A DNA stretch of 33,750 nt from Chthonomonadaceae bacterium (GTDB taxonomy: Bacteria > Armatimonadota > Chthonomonadetes > Chthonomonadales > Chthonomonadaceae). The notes beneath the pieces are model-generated. The model saw only the letters and a list, made by a program, of their open reading frames with translations, searched no databases and was not told where the DNA came from. Both the position numbers and the translations under genes were made by a program. How positions within the stretch are numbered: position 1 is the stretch's first letter; every line of letters starts with the position of its first letter. Below are positions 17,253-24,773 of the stretch, in pieces. Where the stretch lies: assembly GCA_025352825.1 (NCBI GenBank), contig JANXSG010000143.1, positions 1 to 33,750 on the forward strand, in the 5' to 3' direction.

Positions 17253-17625
17253 TGTTGACAGTCACATGACCACTTGTTGCGATTTTCGACCGAAACGATT
17301 CGCAACATTCTACCTGTGTTGGCATTCTTCGGTCTTTAGAACAAAGTCCCTTGATTACCACATGGCCGTGTTTCACTGAAGCATTCTATCTGCTTTCGAG
17401 CGTTGGGGTTCTCGTTCACAAGAAAATTTGTGGTCGATGCGCCGGGAAGGGCGCTTAATTTTACTTGACATCACCGCCACAGAAGCAGATTATATGGATG
17501 GTTTGATGGCCAAATACAAGAATGTTCCTATGGATTTAGCCGATGCTTCAAAAGTTGCAGTTGCGGATAAAAGGGGAATCCGACAAGTGTTTACCATCGA
17601 TGGCGACTTTTTCATCTATGTTTAA
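17252..17625 (+). pseudogene. PIN-domain (VapC-like) toxin, nonsense and frameshift
   Basis: ATG 17252 reads MLTVT, then TGA at 17267, then in the same frame PLVAIFDRNDSQHSTCVGIL and TTWPCFTEAFYLLSSVG. This is a textbook PIN N-terminal half: the stop stands where a DTGPLVAL-type gene has its Gly codon, and the conserved Glu is in FTEAF. Near 17405-17420 the reading moves to another frame, SQENLWSMRREGRLILLDIT, MAKYKNVPMDLADASKVAVA and FTIDGDFF, the second PIN half with its acidic residues. A one-base deletion or equivalent plus a nonsense codon (probably GGA to TGA) therefore destroy the toxin. About 124 codons in total, the normal PIN length. Confidence 0.85.
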
Positions 17626-17734
17626 TCCGATGGATCAGTTTTGAATCTCGTGCGATTATGAATCTCATATTATTCACATCTACTTGAACGCGAGAGAGTA
17701 AAATGACTGGAAATGTAGAAGATCTACGTGTGAT

Positions 17735-18373
17735 TTAATCTGCTTCTGCGACTCGAAGTAGAATCTGTCTCTCCTGCTCGGATTCGAGCGAAGTTCCAGG
17801 GAGTAGAAGAGTTTTCATTTCGGCAGAATGCTGGCTGCTCGCGCGCAGCAGGCTTGAGTTTGGTTCGATGGATGCAATAGCACTGCGGATGGCTGGTATA
17901 AAACCTATACCGCGCACATTCTCAAGTCTTTTCAGCATAGGAAGAGCTCTGCCATCACCAATCTGTCCCAGGGCATTGGCCAGCGCTTCCGCCTCCTCGC
18001 GCCACCCTGCTGGCTGTTGTGCCACACAGTTTTCTAATACGAACATGAGTGCAGGGACTGATGTGATATCCCGCGCGGCACCGAGTTCTTCTGCGGCCTC
18101 CACCACATATGGTGGATAGTTTCCAAAAAGGCGATTTACCCAAGGTGCAGCTTCTGGTGAGGCCTCCGCCACGGCTCGCTTCCCCTGCAGCTCCTGCCGA
18201 AACCAACTTTTTCCGGTTCTATGTATCCAGCCAGCCAACAGAGTGAGGCTCGATCCTGTAAGCAAAGCCGTGGCATCGCGCAGAGATACCACATTCGATA
18301 TGGCCAGCACAATCCCGGATACCAGAATAGCTACTCCCAGCCAAAATAGAATCATTACTTTTGTCGGCCCCAT
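17735..18373 (-). CDS. Membrane protein with HEAT-like repeats
   Basis: The 212-residue protein begins with two hydrophobic segments (about 7-29 and 34-51), likely a membrane hairpin. A soluble alpha-helical region (about 75-175) follows, with HEAT-like units such as EAAEELGAARDITSVPALMFVLENC and LANALGQIGDGRALPMLKRLE. The tail is less ordered. HEAT repeats usually mediate protein contacts; no enzymatic motif is seen. It lies 110 bp downstream of dapF on the same strand and may be co-transcribed, but function cannot be inferred from that. Confidence 0.75.
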   Translation of the reverse strand: MGPTKVMILFWLGVAILVSGIVLAISNVVSLRDATALLTGSSLTLLAGWIHRTGKSWFRQELQGKRAVAEASPEAAPWVNRLFGNYPPYVVEAAEELGAARDITSVPALMFVLENCVAQQPAGWREEAEALANALGQIGDGRALPMLKRLENVRGIGFIPAIRSAIASIEPNSSLLRASSQHSAEMKTLLLPGTSLESEQERQILLRVAEAD

Positions 18374-18483
18374 CGAATCACCTCAACTTTCAGATGCGGA
18401 TGGATTTGAATACCTTCATTTTTAACTTCGAGAACGGATTACAAATTCCTGCCTGGCGTGGATAGGCACACAATACAGGCACA

Positions 18484-19332
18484 TCATTCTGTGATGGTAT
18501 AGATACCTTCGTAAACATACTCTGCCGGCCCTGTCATCTCGATACCAAGATTACGATTCCACCTGATTTTAAGCTCACCGCCACGGCTGAACACACGCAC
18601 TTCAGCTTCTTGGGATGTGTCCCCCCGCAATATACTAGCTACTGCAACAGCACATGCCCCGGTTCCGCATCCCCAGGTCTCCCCGGCTCCACGTTCCCAG
18701 ATTCTCATCTGAATGTGATTTGATCCAGATAACACACACCACATGACGCTTGTACGATCTGGAAAGAGTGGATGATGTTCAATTTTGGGGCTTAGCCTAA
18801 AAAAATCTTCATCTTCTGGCAGCGAATCTCGGAAAATGATGGCGTGTGTGGTGCCTGTTGAGAGCGCAGTAATGTTAATGGTATTTTCGCCATCGATTTG
18901 AAGCGGATAGTTCAATGCATTCTCTCTCGTGATTCGCATCGGAATTCCAGCCGGATCAAGCCGAGGCTGCCCCATTCCGACGGTTACGAGTTTAGAAGAA
19001 GTCAGAATAGCAGCCGTTCGTACGCCTGCGAGAGTAGCTACTTTGAGTATGTTTGATTGGACGATTTTATGATCCACTGCGTACCGTGTGATGCATCGCA
19101 GGCCATTTCCACATACATCGGGAGTGCCGTCTGGATTGTACATGCGCATGGTGATATCTGCGATGTGGGAGTTATCGAGAATAATGAGGCCATCAGCTCC
19201 CACCCCAAGCCGGCGGTCACAAATCTCTAGTGCGAGGCCAGACCAGTCGTAATCAGCGTGAGTCCGCCCATCGATGACTACAAAATCGTTGCCCACTCCC
19301 TGCATTTTTGTAAAAGTTAGATGCTTTGGCAT
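18484..19332 (-). CDS. dapF: Diaminopimelate epimerase
   Basis: Starting at ATG 19332 the protein has 282 residues, normal for DapF. It begins TFTKMQGVGNDFVVIDGR. The two catalytic Cys are C74 in DVCGNGLRC and C222 in GETWGCGTGACAVAVA. It interconverts LL- and meso-diaminopimelate for lysine and peptidoglycan synthesis in the cytoplasm. An upstream ATG at 19362 directly abuts a TATAAT (19366-19361) that would be the -10 box, so it should not be translated. Oddly, the usual GNPHAV block reads GTTHAII and the usual RTN(V/I) block reads RTSVMW, replacing two Asn that normally contact substrate. The catalytic core is otherwise intact. Confidence 0.92.
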   Translation of the reverse strand: MPKHLTFTKMQGVGNDFVVIDGRTHADYDWSGLALEICDRRLGVGADGLIILDNSHIADITMRMYNPDGTPDVCGNGLRCITRYAVDHKIVQSNILKVATLAGVRTAAILTSSKLVTVGMGQPRLDPAGIPMRITRENALNYPLQIDGENTINITALSTGTTHAIIFRDSLPEDEDFFRLSPKIEHHPLFPDRTSVMWCVLSGSNHIQMRIWERGAGETWGCGTGACAVAVASILRGDTSQEAEVRVFSRGGELKIRWNRNLGIEMTGPAEYVYEGIYTITE

Positions 19333-19360
19333 TCTATCTATTCGCTCCCTTTGAACCCTC

Positions 19361-19366
19361 ATTATA
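19361..19366 (-). promoter_or_regulatory. Predicted -10 box for dapF
   Basis: On the minus strand TATAAT (19366-19361) stands about 28 bp before the chosen dapF start. No convincing -35 is visible at the expected distance. Its position argues for the downstream ATG as the dapF start. Confidence 0.4.
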
Positions 19367-19466
19367 CCCGAGCAGTGGAAGCTTCGATTAGCAGTTTTGG
19401 ATCACATCATTCTATTCAGGGTAAGTTTCATTTCGCTTGCAGTACTTCAATTTGAGCATGTTGGTC

Positions 19467-19495
19467 TTGCATTCTAGGATTCTGTCTGGTACAAT
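19467..19495 (+). promoter_or_regulatory. Sigma-70-type promoter of tRNA-Val
   Basis: TTGCAT (19467-19472), a 17-bp spacer and TACAAT (19490-19495), 13 bp before the tRNA. The hexamers and spacing are identical to those of the tRNA-Ser promoter at 2372. Confidence 0.75.
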
Positions 19496-19508
19496 AGAAA
19501 ACTCATAC

Positions 19509-19580
19509 GGGCGGTTAGCTCAGGGGTAGAGCGCTTCGTTGACACCGAAGAGGTCACTGGTTCAAATCCAGTACTGCCCA
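19509..19580 (+). tRNA. tRNA-Val (GAC)
   Basis: The acceptor GGGCGGT (19509-19515) pairs with ACTGCCC (19573-19579) with one G-U, followed by discriminator A; no CCA is encoded. The D arm has tagctcaggggtagagc. The anticodon arm CTTCG / TTGACAC / CGAAG gives anticodon GAC at 19541-19543, and the T loop is ggttcaaatcc. This reads GUC/GUU valine codons. Confidence 0.96.
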
Positions 19581-19592
19581 TATTTAATAACC

Positions 19593-19620
19593 AAAATGAG
19601 ATCATGTCCGATCTCGTTTT
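19593..19620 (+). terminator. Intrinsic terminator of tRNA-Val
   Basis: aaaatgagatc (19593-19603), a 6-base loop and gatctcgtttt (19610-19620) form an 11-bp stem with one wobble, and the 3' arm ends in TTTT. A second, longer hairpin follows at 19625-19665 (aaactgctctcagtt with aactgagggcagttt). Confidence 0.7.
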
Positions 19621-19624
19621 GCAC

Positions 19625-19665
19625 AAACTGCTCTCAGTTTAATTTTTTTGAACTGAGGGCAGTTT
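19625..19665. terminator. Second hairpin downstream of tRNA-Val
   Basis: Fifteen-base arms (19625-19639 and 19651-19665) pair with one wobble around a T-rich loop (taatttttttg). There is no T-run after it on either strand, so it may be a back-up terminator or a processing or repeat structure. Confidence 0.5.
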
Positions 19666-19913
19666 CGTGTTCATCACTGCGAGTAAGCGTTTACCAAGAC
19701 ATATGGTGTTATCTAGAAATATGACCATATTTACTAAAATTCAGACCGACCGAGTATACTACCGGTAGAAAGAGAATAATATGAAAACGGTTCAAATGAA
19801 TTACTTGGAAATCTGTAACTACTTCACAAACCCCTGTATACCTATATATAGGTGAGTCAGAATCTGGTTTTAAAACTGTGTAGAAAACAAGGGCAATATA
19901 GAGATTTTTTTCA

Positions 19914-20243
19914 ATGATGAACAATCGTTCTTTCAAGATGGAAACTATATTTCGCAATGGTTCTACTGCTACTTCGATTGATTCGGATTCTCTACCTGAC
20001 CCGCAGGTGCTGCCTAAACCAGCCAATCGTAAATTGACAACTGAATATAAGGTAGGCATATTACAAGAAGTAGAAGCCTATCATGACCGTGGTGCAATCG
20101 GTACACCTCTTCGCAGAGAAGGCCTCTACTCCTCATCACTCACTGCCTTCAGCGCCAAGAAAGAAGATTTCGACAGACACGTCTTGGCTGCAGTACAACA
20201 ACACAACGGCGATGAAGATTCTCTGCTTGAAAGCGCCGAATGA
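19914..20243 (+). pseudogene. Transposase fragment (IS3-type OrfA-like HTH) in a chimeric ORF
   Basis: The frame has 109 codons. Residues about 28-80 (DPQVLPKPANRKLTTEYKVG, ILQEVEAYHDRGAIGTPLRR and EGLYSSSL) match the helix-turn-helix start of IS3-type transposase OrfA proteins (KRRxFTxEYKLRIL...GALLRREGLYSSHL). After TAF the OrfA pattern stops, and an acidic, unrelated tail (FSAKKEDFDRHVLAAVQQHN) runs to a TGA that overlaps the next ATG (ATGA, 20240). No catalytic DDE part follows. It is best read as an insertion-sequence remnant joined to another sequence. Confidence 0.55.
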
Positions 20244-20419
20244 AGGTCCGTGATGTGATCAAGCGTCTAAACTCGGAAGGTTGGTACCTGGACCGGACGC
20301 GTGGAGATCATCGGCAGTTCAAATATCCCGACAAGGGCGGCCGCTTCACTTGTTCCAGGACACCCTAGTGACGAACTACTCCTGGCACGTTTAAATCGAT
20401 CTACACCCAAGCAGGTTAG
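20240..20419 (+). pseudogene. HicA-family toxin with two frameshifts
   Basis: ATG 20240 reads MKVRDVIKRLNSEGWYLDRT, then RGDHRQFKYPDKGGRFT, an excellent HicA start with the catalytic His in GDHRQ, and stops at 20366. The continuation lies in a second frame (VPGHPSDEL, about 20350-20376) and then a third (TPGTFKSIYTQAG and stop, ending 20419). Together these spell the standard HicA C-terminus (VPG.PSDEL..GTLKSILKQAG). Two indels therefore inactivate the toxin, while the hicB just downstream is intact. The order toxin-antitoxin is opposite to the hicB-hicA pair at 4260. Confidence 0.85.
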
Positions 20420-20430
20420 AAAGGCACCTC

Positions 20431-20655
20431 ATGAAAACGACTAAAGAGTACGCCGTCATCATTGAGAAAGCAGCTAACAACTATGCTGCTTATTGTCCTG
20501 ATGTCCCAGGTTGCATTGCGACTGGTAAGACAGTCGAAGAGGTACAGAAGAATTTTCAAGAGGCGCTTGAATTCGACTTTGAAGGGTTGAGAATAGATGG
20601 CGAAGCGATCCCTGAACCAACCACACTGGTTGGGCACGTCGCTGTCGCTGCATAA
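20431..20655 (+). CDS. hicB: HicB-family antitoxin, orphaned
   Basis: The 74-residue protein starts at ATG 20431, eight bases after gaaagg. It shows the canonical HicB fold: YAVIIEKAANNYAAYCPDVPGC, then IATGKTVEEVQKNFQEALEFDF, then a short tail ending VAVAA. It has no C-terminal DNA-binding domain. The cognate hicA upstream (20240-20419) is frameshifted, so this is an antitoxin without a functional neighbour. It could still act on HicA made from elsewhere, for example the 4484 gene, though the two HicB proteins differ clearly in sequence. Confidence 0.88.
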   Translation: MKTTKEYAVIIEKAANNYAAYCPDVPGCIATGKTVEEVQKNFQEALEFDFEGLRIDGEAIPEPTTLVGHVAVAA

Positions 20656-20950
20656 ATATATTTATTTACTTCTCCAGCAGCAGCGGTCCATTTTGTTCGC
20701 AAGGAGATCGGCAAACCAGTTTTGTTTACTAACCACCTTCTTCTTCCCCGAGCTTCCAGCTTCAGCAGCAGGCTACTAGATTTCGAGAAATTACCTCCTT
20801 TCATCTCAGCAGCAGCCAATTCCCTTCAACTATTACCGATGCACAAGGAGCTTTTGACAAGCCAACAGCATGGTAATTTCTACGATCCGATATCAATCCA
20901 ATATGCCTGAGTACAATCGTGAATTTGCATTGAGTATGAATATTTACTAT
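20656..20950. other. Non-coding stretch after hicB
   Basis: This stretch has no recognisable gene. Short frames cross it, but their translations look random, and the sequence contains several agcagcag-like runs. No clear hairpin is seen. Confidence 0.4.
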
Positions 20951-21528
20951 AATGAGATAATTGCAAAAGTCTCAACGTAGCTGAAAAACTCGTTGACGCC
21001 CTCACCCCCCGTTACCCTCTCCCAAAAACAGGAGAGGGGGTGACTACGGCATCGGTTTTTCAAAAGTATTTAAGGTTTTGGTAACTATTCTGCATGGCCA
21101 TTCGCCCCAATCGAATATTGTCATATTTCAAATGTGAATCGTTTAAGATGTAAGCTGCATGAACTCGAAGACAGGAAAAAATAGCCGTAAAAAAGCACAA
21201 AAGACTAGGTAGAATATCTAAGTACGATAAATCGGCATATAAATACATGCAGAAACTTTTTTTGCGCATTTTGTGCTTTTTTGCGGCTAGTTTATACTCG
21301 CTCAAATTGATCATTAATACCTATTACGATATTAATACTCGCGCAGTTGAATATAATCAGATTATGCTGAATAGTTACGTTTTTTGATTTAATATAAGTA
21401 TAAATCCCCCGAATTGGGAGACTGGAAACCAACGATTTAAAGTCACCCCCTCTCCTGTTTTTGGGAGAGGCGGTCGGGGGTGAGGGCTGGAATGTGCGTG
21501 TATATCCAGCTTTTGCAATTACCTCATT
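20951..21528. repeat. 578-bp structure of concentric inverted repeats
   Basis: Three nested inverted repeats share a centre near 21240. The outer ends (20951-20971 and 21509-21528) are about 20 bp and match the orphan copy at 191. The middle pair are the palindromes 20999-21043 and 21442-21486, in opposite orientation. The inner pair are tagccgtaaaaaagcacaaa (21182-21202) and its inverse (21269-21289, 20 of 21). No transposase gene lies inside; the one 84-codon minus-strand frame (21060-21314) has no recognised domain. It looks like a non-autonomous mobile element or an inverted duplication. Confidence 0.65.
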
Positions 21529-21544
21529 TGTTGGAGAATTTATT

Positions 21545-21691
21545 ATGCTGAGAAATTCTAGATAGTTTATTTGTGTTGTTTTACGGCTAATAATTTGTCT
21601 TGAAGTTCAATTAGTCTACAGCTTCGACGATTTGAAAGTGAAGTCACAACGTATTCGATTGTGGCGAATCGTCATGCTGAATAGTTACGTA
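21545..21691 (+). repeat. Third diverged copy of a 120-150 bp repeat
   Basis: This segment resembles the reverse complement of about 21078-21220: shared blocks are attctan.tagt, ttttacggcta, tcttnnagttca and tattcgattg.ggcgaat.g.catgc.gaatagttac. It also matches 21266-21381 more weakly. The 17-base end atgctgaatagttacgt is identical at 21364-21380 and 21674-21690. Two copies are therefore direct and one is inverted. Confidence 0.5.
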
Positions 21692-21712
21692 TTAAAATTT
21701 ATTAGTTTGCTC

Positions 21713-21807
21713 TTGATTTTTCTAGTGAATAGGCTATAATTTTTACATAACCCGCCCATTGCTGAGGCATGGGTTTCGAAACCGCCCCAGGCCGGTTTTG
21801 CTTTTTT
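21713..21807 (+). ncRNA. Candidate small RNA with own promoter and terminator
   Basis: TTGATT (21713-21718), a 16-bp spacer and TATAAT (21735-21740) would start transcription near 21747. The short transcript could fold as cccat..atggg (about 21755-21773) and then aaaccg..cggttt (21779-21798), followed by a T-run (21802-21807). A small palindrome, ggtttcgaaacc, overlaps the terminator stem and could form an alternative hairpin. It ends about 225 bp before the gene at 22034, so it could be a stand-alone RNA or an attenuated leader. The opposite strand also has a 60-codon frame. Confidence 0.35.
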
Positions 21808-22033
21808 ATAGTCCTCATTGTTCCTCATAAGATATCCCTTTGAATTTATGAGCTTACATAGACACATTTAACCTCTATAACGGCGCCCTCAAAAAAATAC
21901 TCTACTCAACGACTTCGAATTCAAATTCATCTTTCTCCCACTCCAACTGCAGTCAAAATTAATCATCGAATAAATCCTTTTTTACCAATTTAATGAGAAG
22001 GAAGATTTAGGCTGCACGCCGAACAAGGACAGC

Positions 22034-24562
22034 ATGATTATCAAAACTTCTATGTTCCTTTCTCTACTGTTTTTTATATTTTCAATAAATGCTGCGTCTT
22101 CTGTATTCGCTTCGGCAAAGAGCCTGCTGGCGCTGCACACAAGAGCATCGACATTCGAGCTGGATGACACTGGTTCGCTCATCGGTATCTATGCGGTGGG
22201 TGATGCGCAGAACTATCTGGCGACTGGTCAGCCCGCTCCACTGCTTTCACTCAGGATAAACGGTGTTTTCCACGCACCTGTCCGTGCAGAATGGAATGGC
22301 AGAGAGAAGAAGATCACCCTGCAGTACGCTCCTGCTAGGATTTCTGCAGTGATCAAGGTGATCTCAAAACCGACTCACATCATCTTCGAAGTCGTGGATA
22401 TACACTCAACATTACCAGTTGAACTGATACTATGGGGTCCCTACCCAACGACAATAAAAGAAATTATCGGCGAGACCGTTGGAGTGGTGCGCGACGATAG
22501 ATTTGCCATCGGGATACAGGCTCTCAATGCCAGAACGCTGGGAGGATTTCCAACCAATGAAAACGATATCGAGGCAGAGTGCTCGGATACAGACCTGGGG
22601 CACTACACGAACCTCGACCCCGAACTATTGAAGGAACAGGGCTATCGAGGTGACACCGCCCGGCGCACATCGTATGGAAGCGTACTGCAGGCATTTTGCA
22701 GAAATCGAGAACAAGAACACATCATCCCGAACTGGGGGCACGAGCAGTATCTGGTGAAACCGTTCGCAGATGGAGGCGTTATCGGCAGCAAGATCGCACT
22801 TTTTGCATGTCCGGCGAACAAAGCGCTCAAGACTATTGGTGCCATCGAGATCGCTGAGAATCTCCCTCATCCGATGCTGAACGGAGTCTGGGCGAAGGAA
22901 ACGATGGCTGCCACATCCGCCTATCTGATCGTCGACTTTAGTGAGGAGAATATCAGCAGGGCAATCGAAATGACTCTTCGGGCTGGCCTGAAGTATCTCT
23001 ACCACAGTTCGCCCTTTGAAACCTGGGGGCATTTCAAACTCAAAGCTTCCCTCTTTCCGCATGGATGGGACGGAATGCGTACCTGCGTGGAAAAAGCTAA
23101 AGCAGCTGGAATCGACATAGGGTTCCACACACTCTCAAACTTTATCACTCCGAACGATCCCTACGTCACTCCTAAGCCAGATACTCGCCTGGCTAGAATT
23201 GGGAACAGCACACTTACCGGCGCAATCGATGCCTCTTTGAAAGTGATTCCCATTGCCTCGCCTGCCTATTTCACCAAGCTAACAGCAATGAATACCATCG
23301 TCATAGGGGATGAACTGATAAAATATCACTCCGTGTCTGCCGATGTTCCGTATCGTCTGCTGGATTGTGAGCGGGGTGCCTGGGGAACGAAAGCGAGTTC
23401 TCACTCCTTCGGCGATATGGTGGGCAAACTGCTGGATCACGAATATGGCGTGTTTCTTTCCGATGCCAATCTCTCTCAGGAGATAGCCCGAAATATAGCC
23501 GACCTATTCAACCATACAGGGACACTGCAGCTCTCATTCGACGGTCTTGAGGGAAACTGGTCTAATGGCTATGGCCAGTATGGAAGAACCCTCTTCACCA
23601 AATCCTGGTTCGATTCACTCTCTGCTGAACTCCGCGGCCATGTTATTAACGATGCGAGCAACCCCGGCCACTTCAACTGGCATATCAACACGCGAATGAA
23701 CTGGGGCGAGCCCTGGTATGCTGGATTCCGTGAAAGCCAGACTCTCTATCGCTTCAAAAATCAAGTCTATTTCGAGCGCAACCTCATGCCGCACATGCTT
23801 GGGTGGTTCGCGCTGCGGCCGAATACATCACTGGAGGATGCGGAGTGGCTGCTGGCGCGCGCGGCAGGGTACGATGCCGGGTTCGCTCTCGCCACCAGCC
23901 TTGCGAGCACGGCGCAGCTTGCAGCAGATCCCGCTTCGGCGGAAGCTGCCCGCATTTTTGGATCCACCGGTGAGGTACTCGAAGCCGTTCGCCAGTGGGA
24001 GACGGCGCGGATGTCGGGGGCTTTTCCGGATTCTCTCAAGGCAGAACTGCGCGATAATCACCGTGAGTTCCACCTGCAGCCAAAGAGCAATAAAAGCTGG
24101 GATATCAGCGAGCTGCATACAGCACGATTAACCTTGAATAGCGATTCAGGACTTTCGGGTGAACTCGAATTGAAGATTCCAGAGTCGAAACAGTCTCTCT
24201 ACTGGACAATTCATTCGGATTCCAAGGAACCCATCGGGGATATCACCCTTGAGATCGATGGCGTGGTGATGGCGCAACTGAAGGAACAGTCCCTTCCTCC
24301 GGGAGGAAGCTTGCGATATCGAGGTGGAACAGAGGCCATGATATCCGACACAACTGGACATGAGATCGGGCTTATTCCCTGCTCAGAACCGACGGTGGCT
24401 GCATCATCAGTACTTCACAAATTGAAGGTGACATGTGGTGGTTCTGTTCACGGCAGTCTTAAAATAGAATGCTCCGCACTCGGGCTGCCCAGGCGGATTA
24501 CCAGCAGGCACGCCCTCACCCCCCGACCCCCTCTCCCAAAAACAGGAGAGGGGGAGAATTGA
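22034..24562 (+). CDS. Secreted glycoside hydrolase-like protein
   Basis: The 842-residue protein begins with a signal peptide (MIIKTSMFLSLLFFIFSINA). The N-terminal third is beta-rich (ELDDTGSLIGIYAVGDAQNYL, substrate-like sandwich). The centre (about 285-640) has TIM-barrel features: AYLIVDFSEENISRAIEMTLRAG, LKYLYHSSPFETWGHF, KAAGIDIGFHTLSNFI and LQLSFDGLEGNWSNGYGQYG. The C-terminal beta part starts near 700. The layout recalls large polysaccharide-degrading enzymes; the acidic residues in FDGLEGNW are candidate catalytic groups, but I cannot name a CAZy family. The last 15 or so residues (LTPRPPLPKTGEGEN) are encoded by the intergenic palindrome at 24513, so the original stop was probably lost. 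Confidence 0.75.
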   Translation: MIIKTSMFLSLLFFIFSINAASSVFASAKSLLALHTRASTFELDDTGSLIGIYAVGDAQNYLATGQPAPLLSLRINGVFHAPVRAEWNGREKKITLQYAPARISAVIKVISKPTHIIFEVVDIHSTLPVELILWGPYPTTIKEIIGETVGVVRDDRFAIGIQALNARTLGGFPTNENDIEAECSDTDLGHYTNLDPELLKEQGYRGDTARRTSYGSVLQAFCRNREQEHIIPNWGHEQYLVKPFADGGVIGSKIALFACPANKALKTIGAIEIAENLPHPMLNGVWAKETMAATSAYLIVDFSEENISRAIEMTLRAGLKYLYHSSPFETWGHFKLKASLFPHGWDGMRTCVEKAKAAGIDIGFHTLSNFITPNDPYVTPKPDTRLARIGNSTLTGAIDASLKVIPIASPAYFTKLTAMNTIVIGDELIKYHSVSADVPYRLLDCERGAWGTKASSHSFGDMVGKLLDHEYGVFLSDANLSQEIARNIADLFNHTGTLQLSFDGLEGNWSNGYGQYGRTLFTKSWFDSLSAELRGHVINDASNPGHFNWHINTRMNWGEPWYAGFRESQTLYRFKNQVYFERNLMPHMLGWFALRPNTSLEDAEWLLARAAGYDAGFALATSLASTAQLAADPASAEAARIFGSTGEVLEAVRQWETARMSGAFPDSLKAELRDNHREFHLQPKSNKSWDISELHTARLTLNSDSGLSGELELKIPESKQSLYWTIHSDSKEPIGDITLEIDGVVMAQLKEQSLPPGGSLRYRGGTEAMISDTTGHEIGLIPCSEPTVAASSVLHKLKVTCGGSVHGSLKIECSALGLPRRITSRHALTPRPPLPKTGEGEN

Positions 24563-24694
24563 GTATGGGTTTGACTGTATTATATTAGATTTTGATCTCA
24601 CCACAAGCCCGTCCGCTGATTGTATGTAATGTGAAGGCCAACTATTTTAAGCTCCCCCTCTCCTGTTTTTGGGAGAGGAGGTCGGGGGGTGAGG
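24513..24694. repeat. Facing pair of palindromic repeats (copies d and e)
   Basis: Copy d (24513-24557, ccctcaccccccgacccc...) and copy e (24652-24694, inverse orientation, ...gtcggggggtgaggg) face each other across about 94 bp. Each is itself a hairpin with a tcccaaaaacagga loop. The first copy overlaps the 3' end of the 842-codon gene. The pair lies between convergent genes. Confidence 0.85.
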
Positions 24695-24773
24695 GATCGA
24701 AGAGTGTTTCGAATACATCGAGAATTTTGCAAGATCTCTACTATTTTACACTTGATGCATGGTATGAAACTGC

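Noticed and set aside
19709-20059. 116-codon minus-strand frame over the transposase fragment
   Set aside because: It is a shadow of the plus-strand fragment, which has a recognisable helix-turn-helix; the minus translation has none.
21060-21314. 84-codon minus-strand frame in the repeat-rich region
   Set aside because: It lies across the inner inverted repeat, and the parallel copy at 21545-21691 has many stops in the corresponding frame. It is not supported as a gene.
21685-21867. 60-codon minus-strand frame (KPAWGGFETHASAMGG) resembling a small peptide gene
   Set aside because: It is antisense to a promoter-hairpin-terminator arrangement, has no clear Shine-Dalgarno sequence, and its motif is explained by the palindromes. 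It is mentioned only as an alternative to the RNA.
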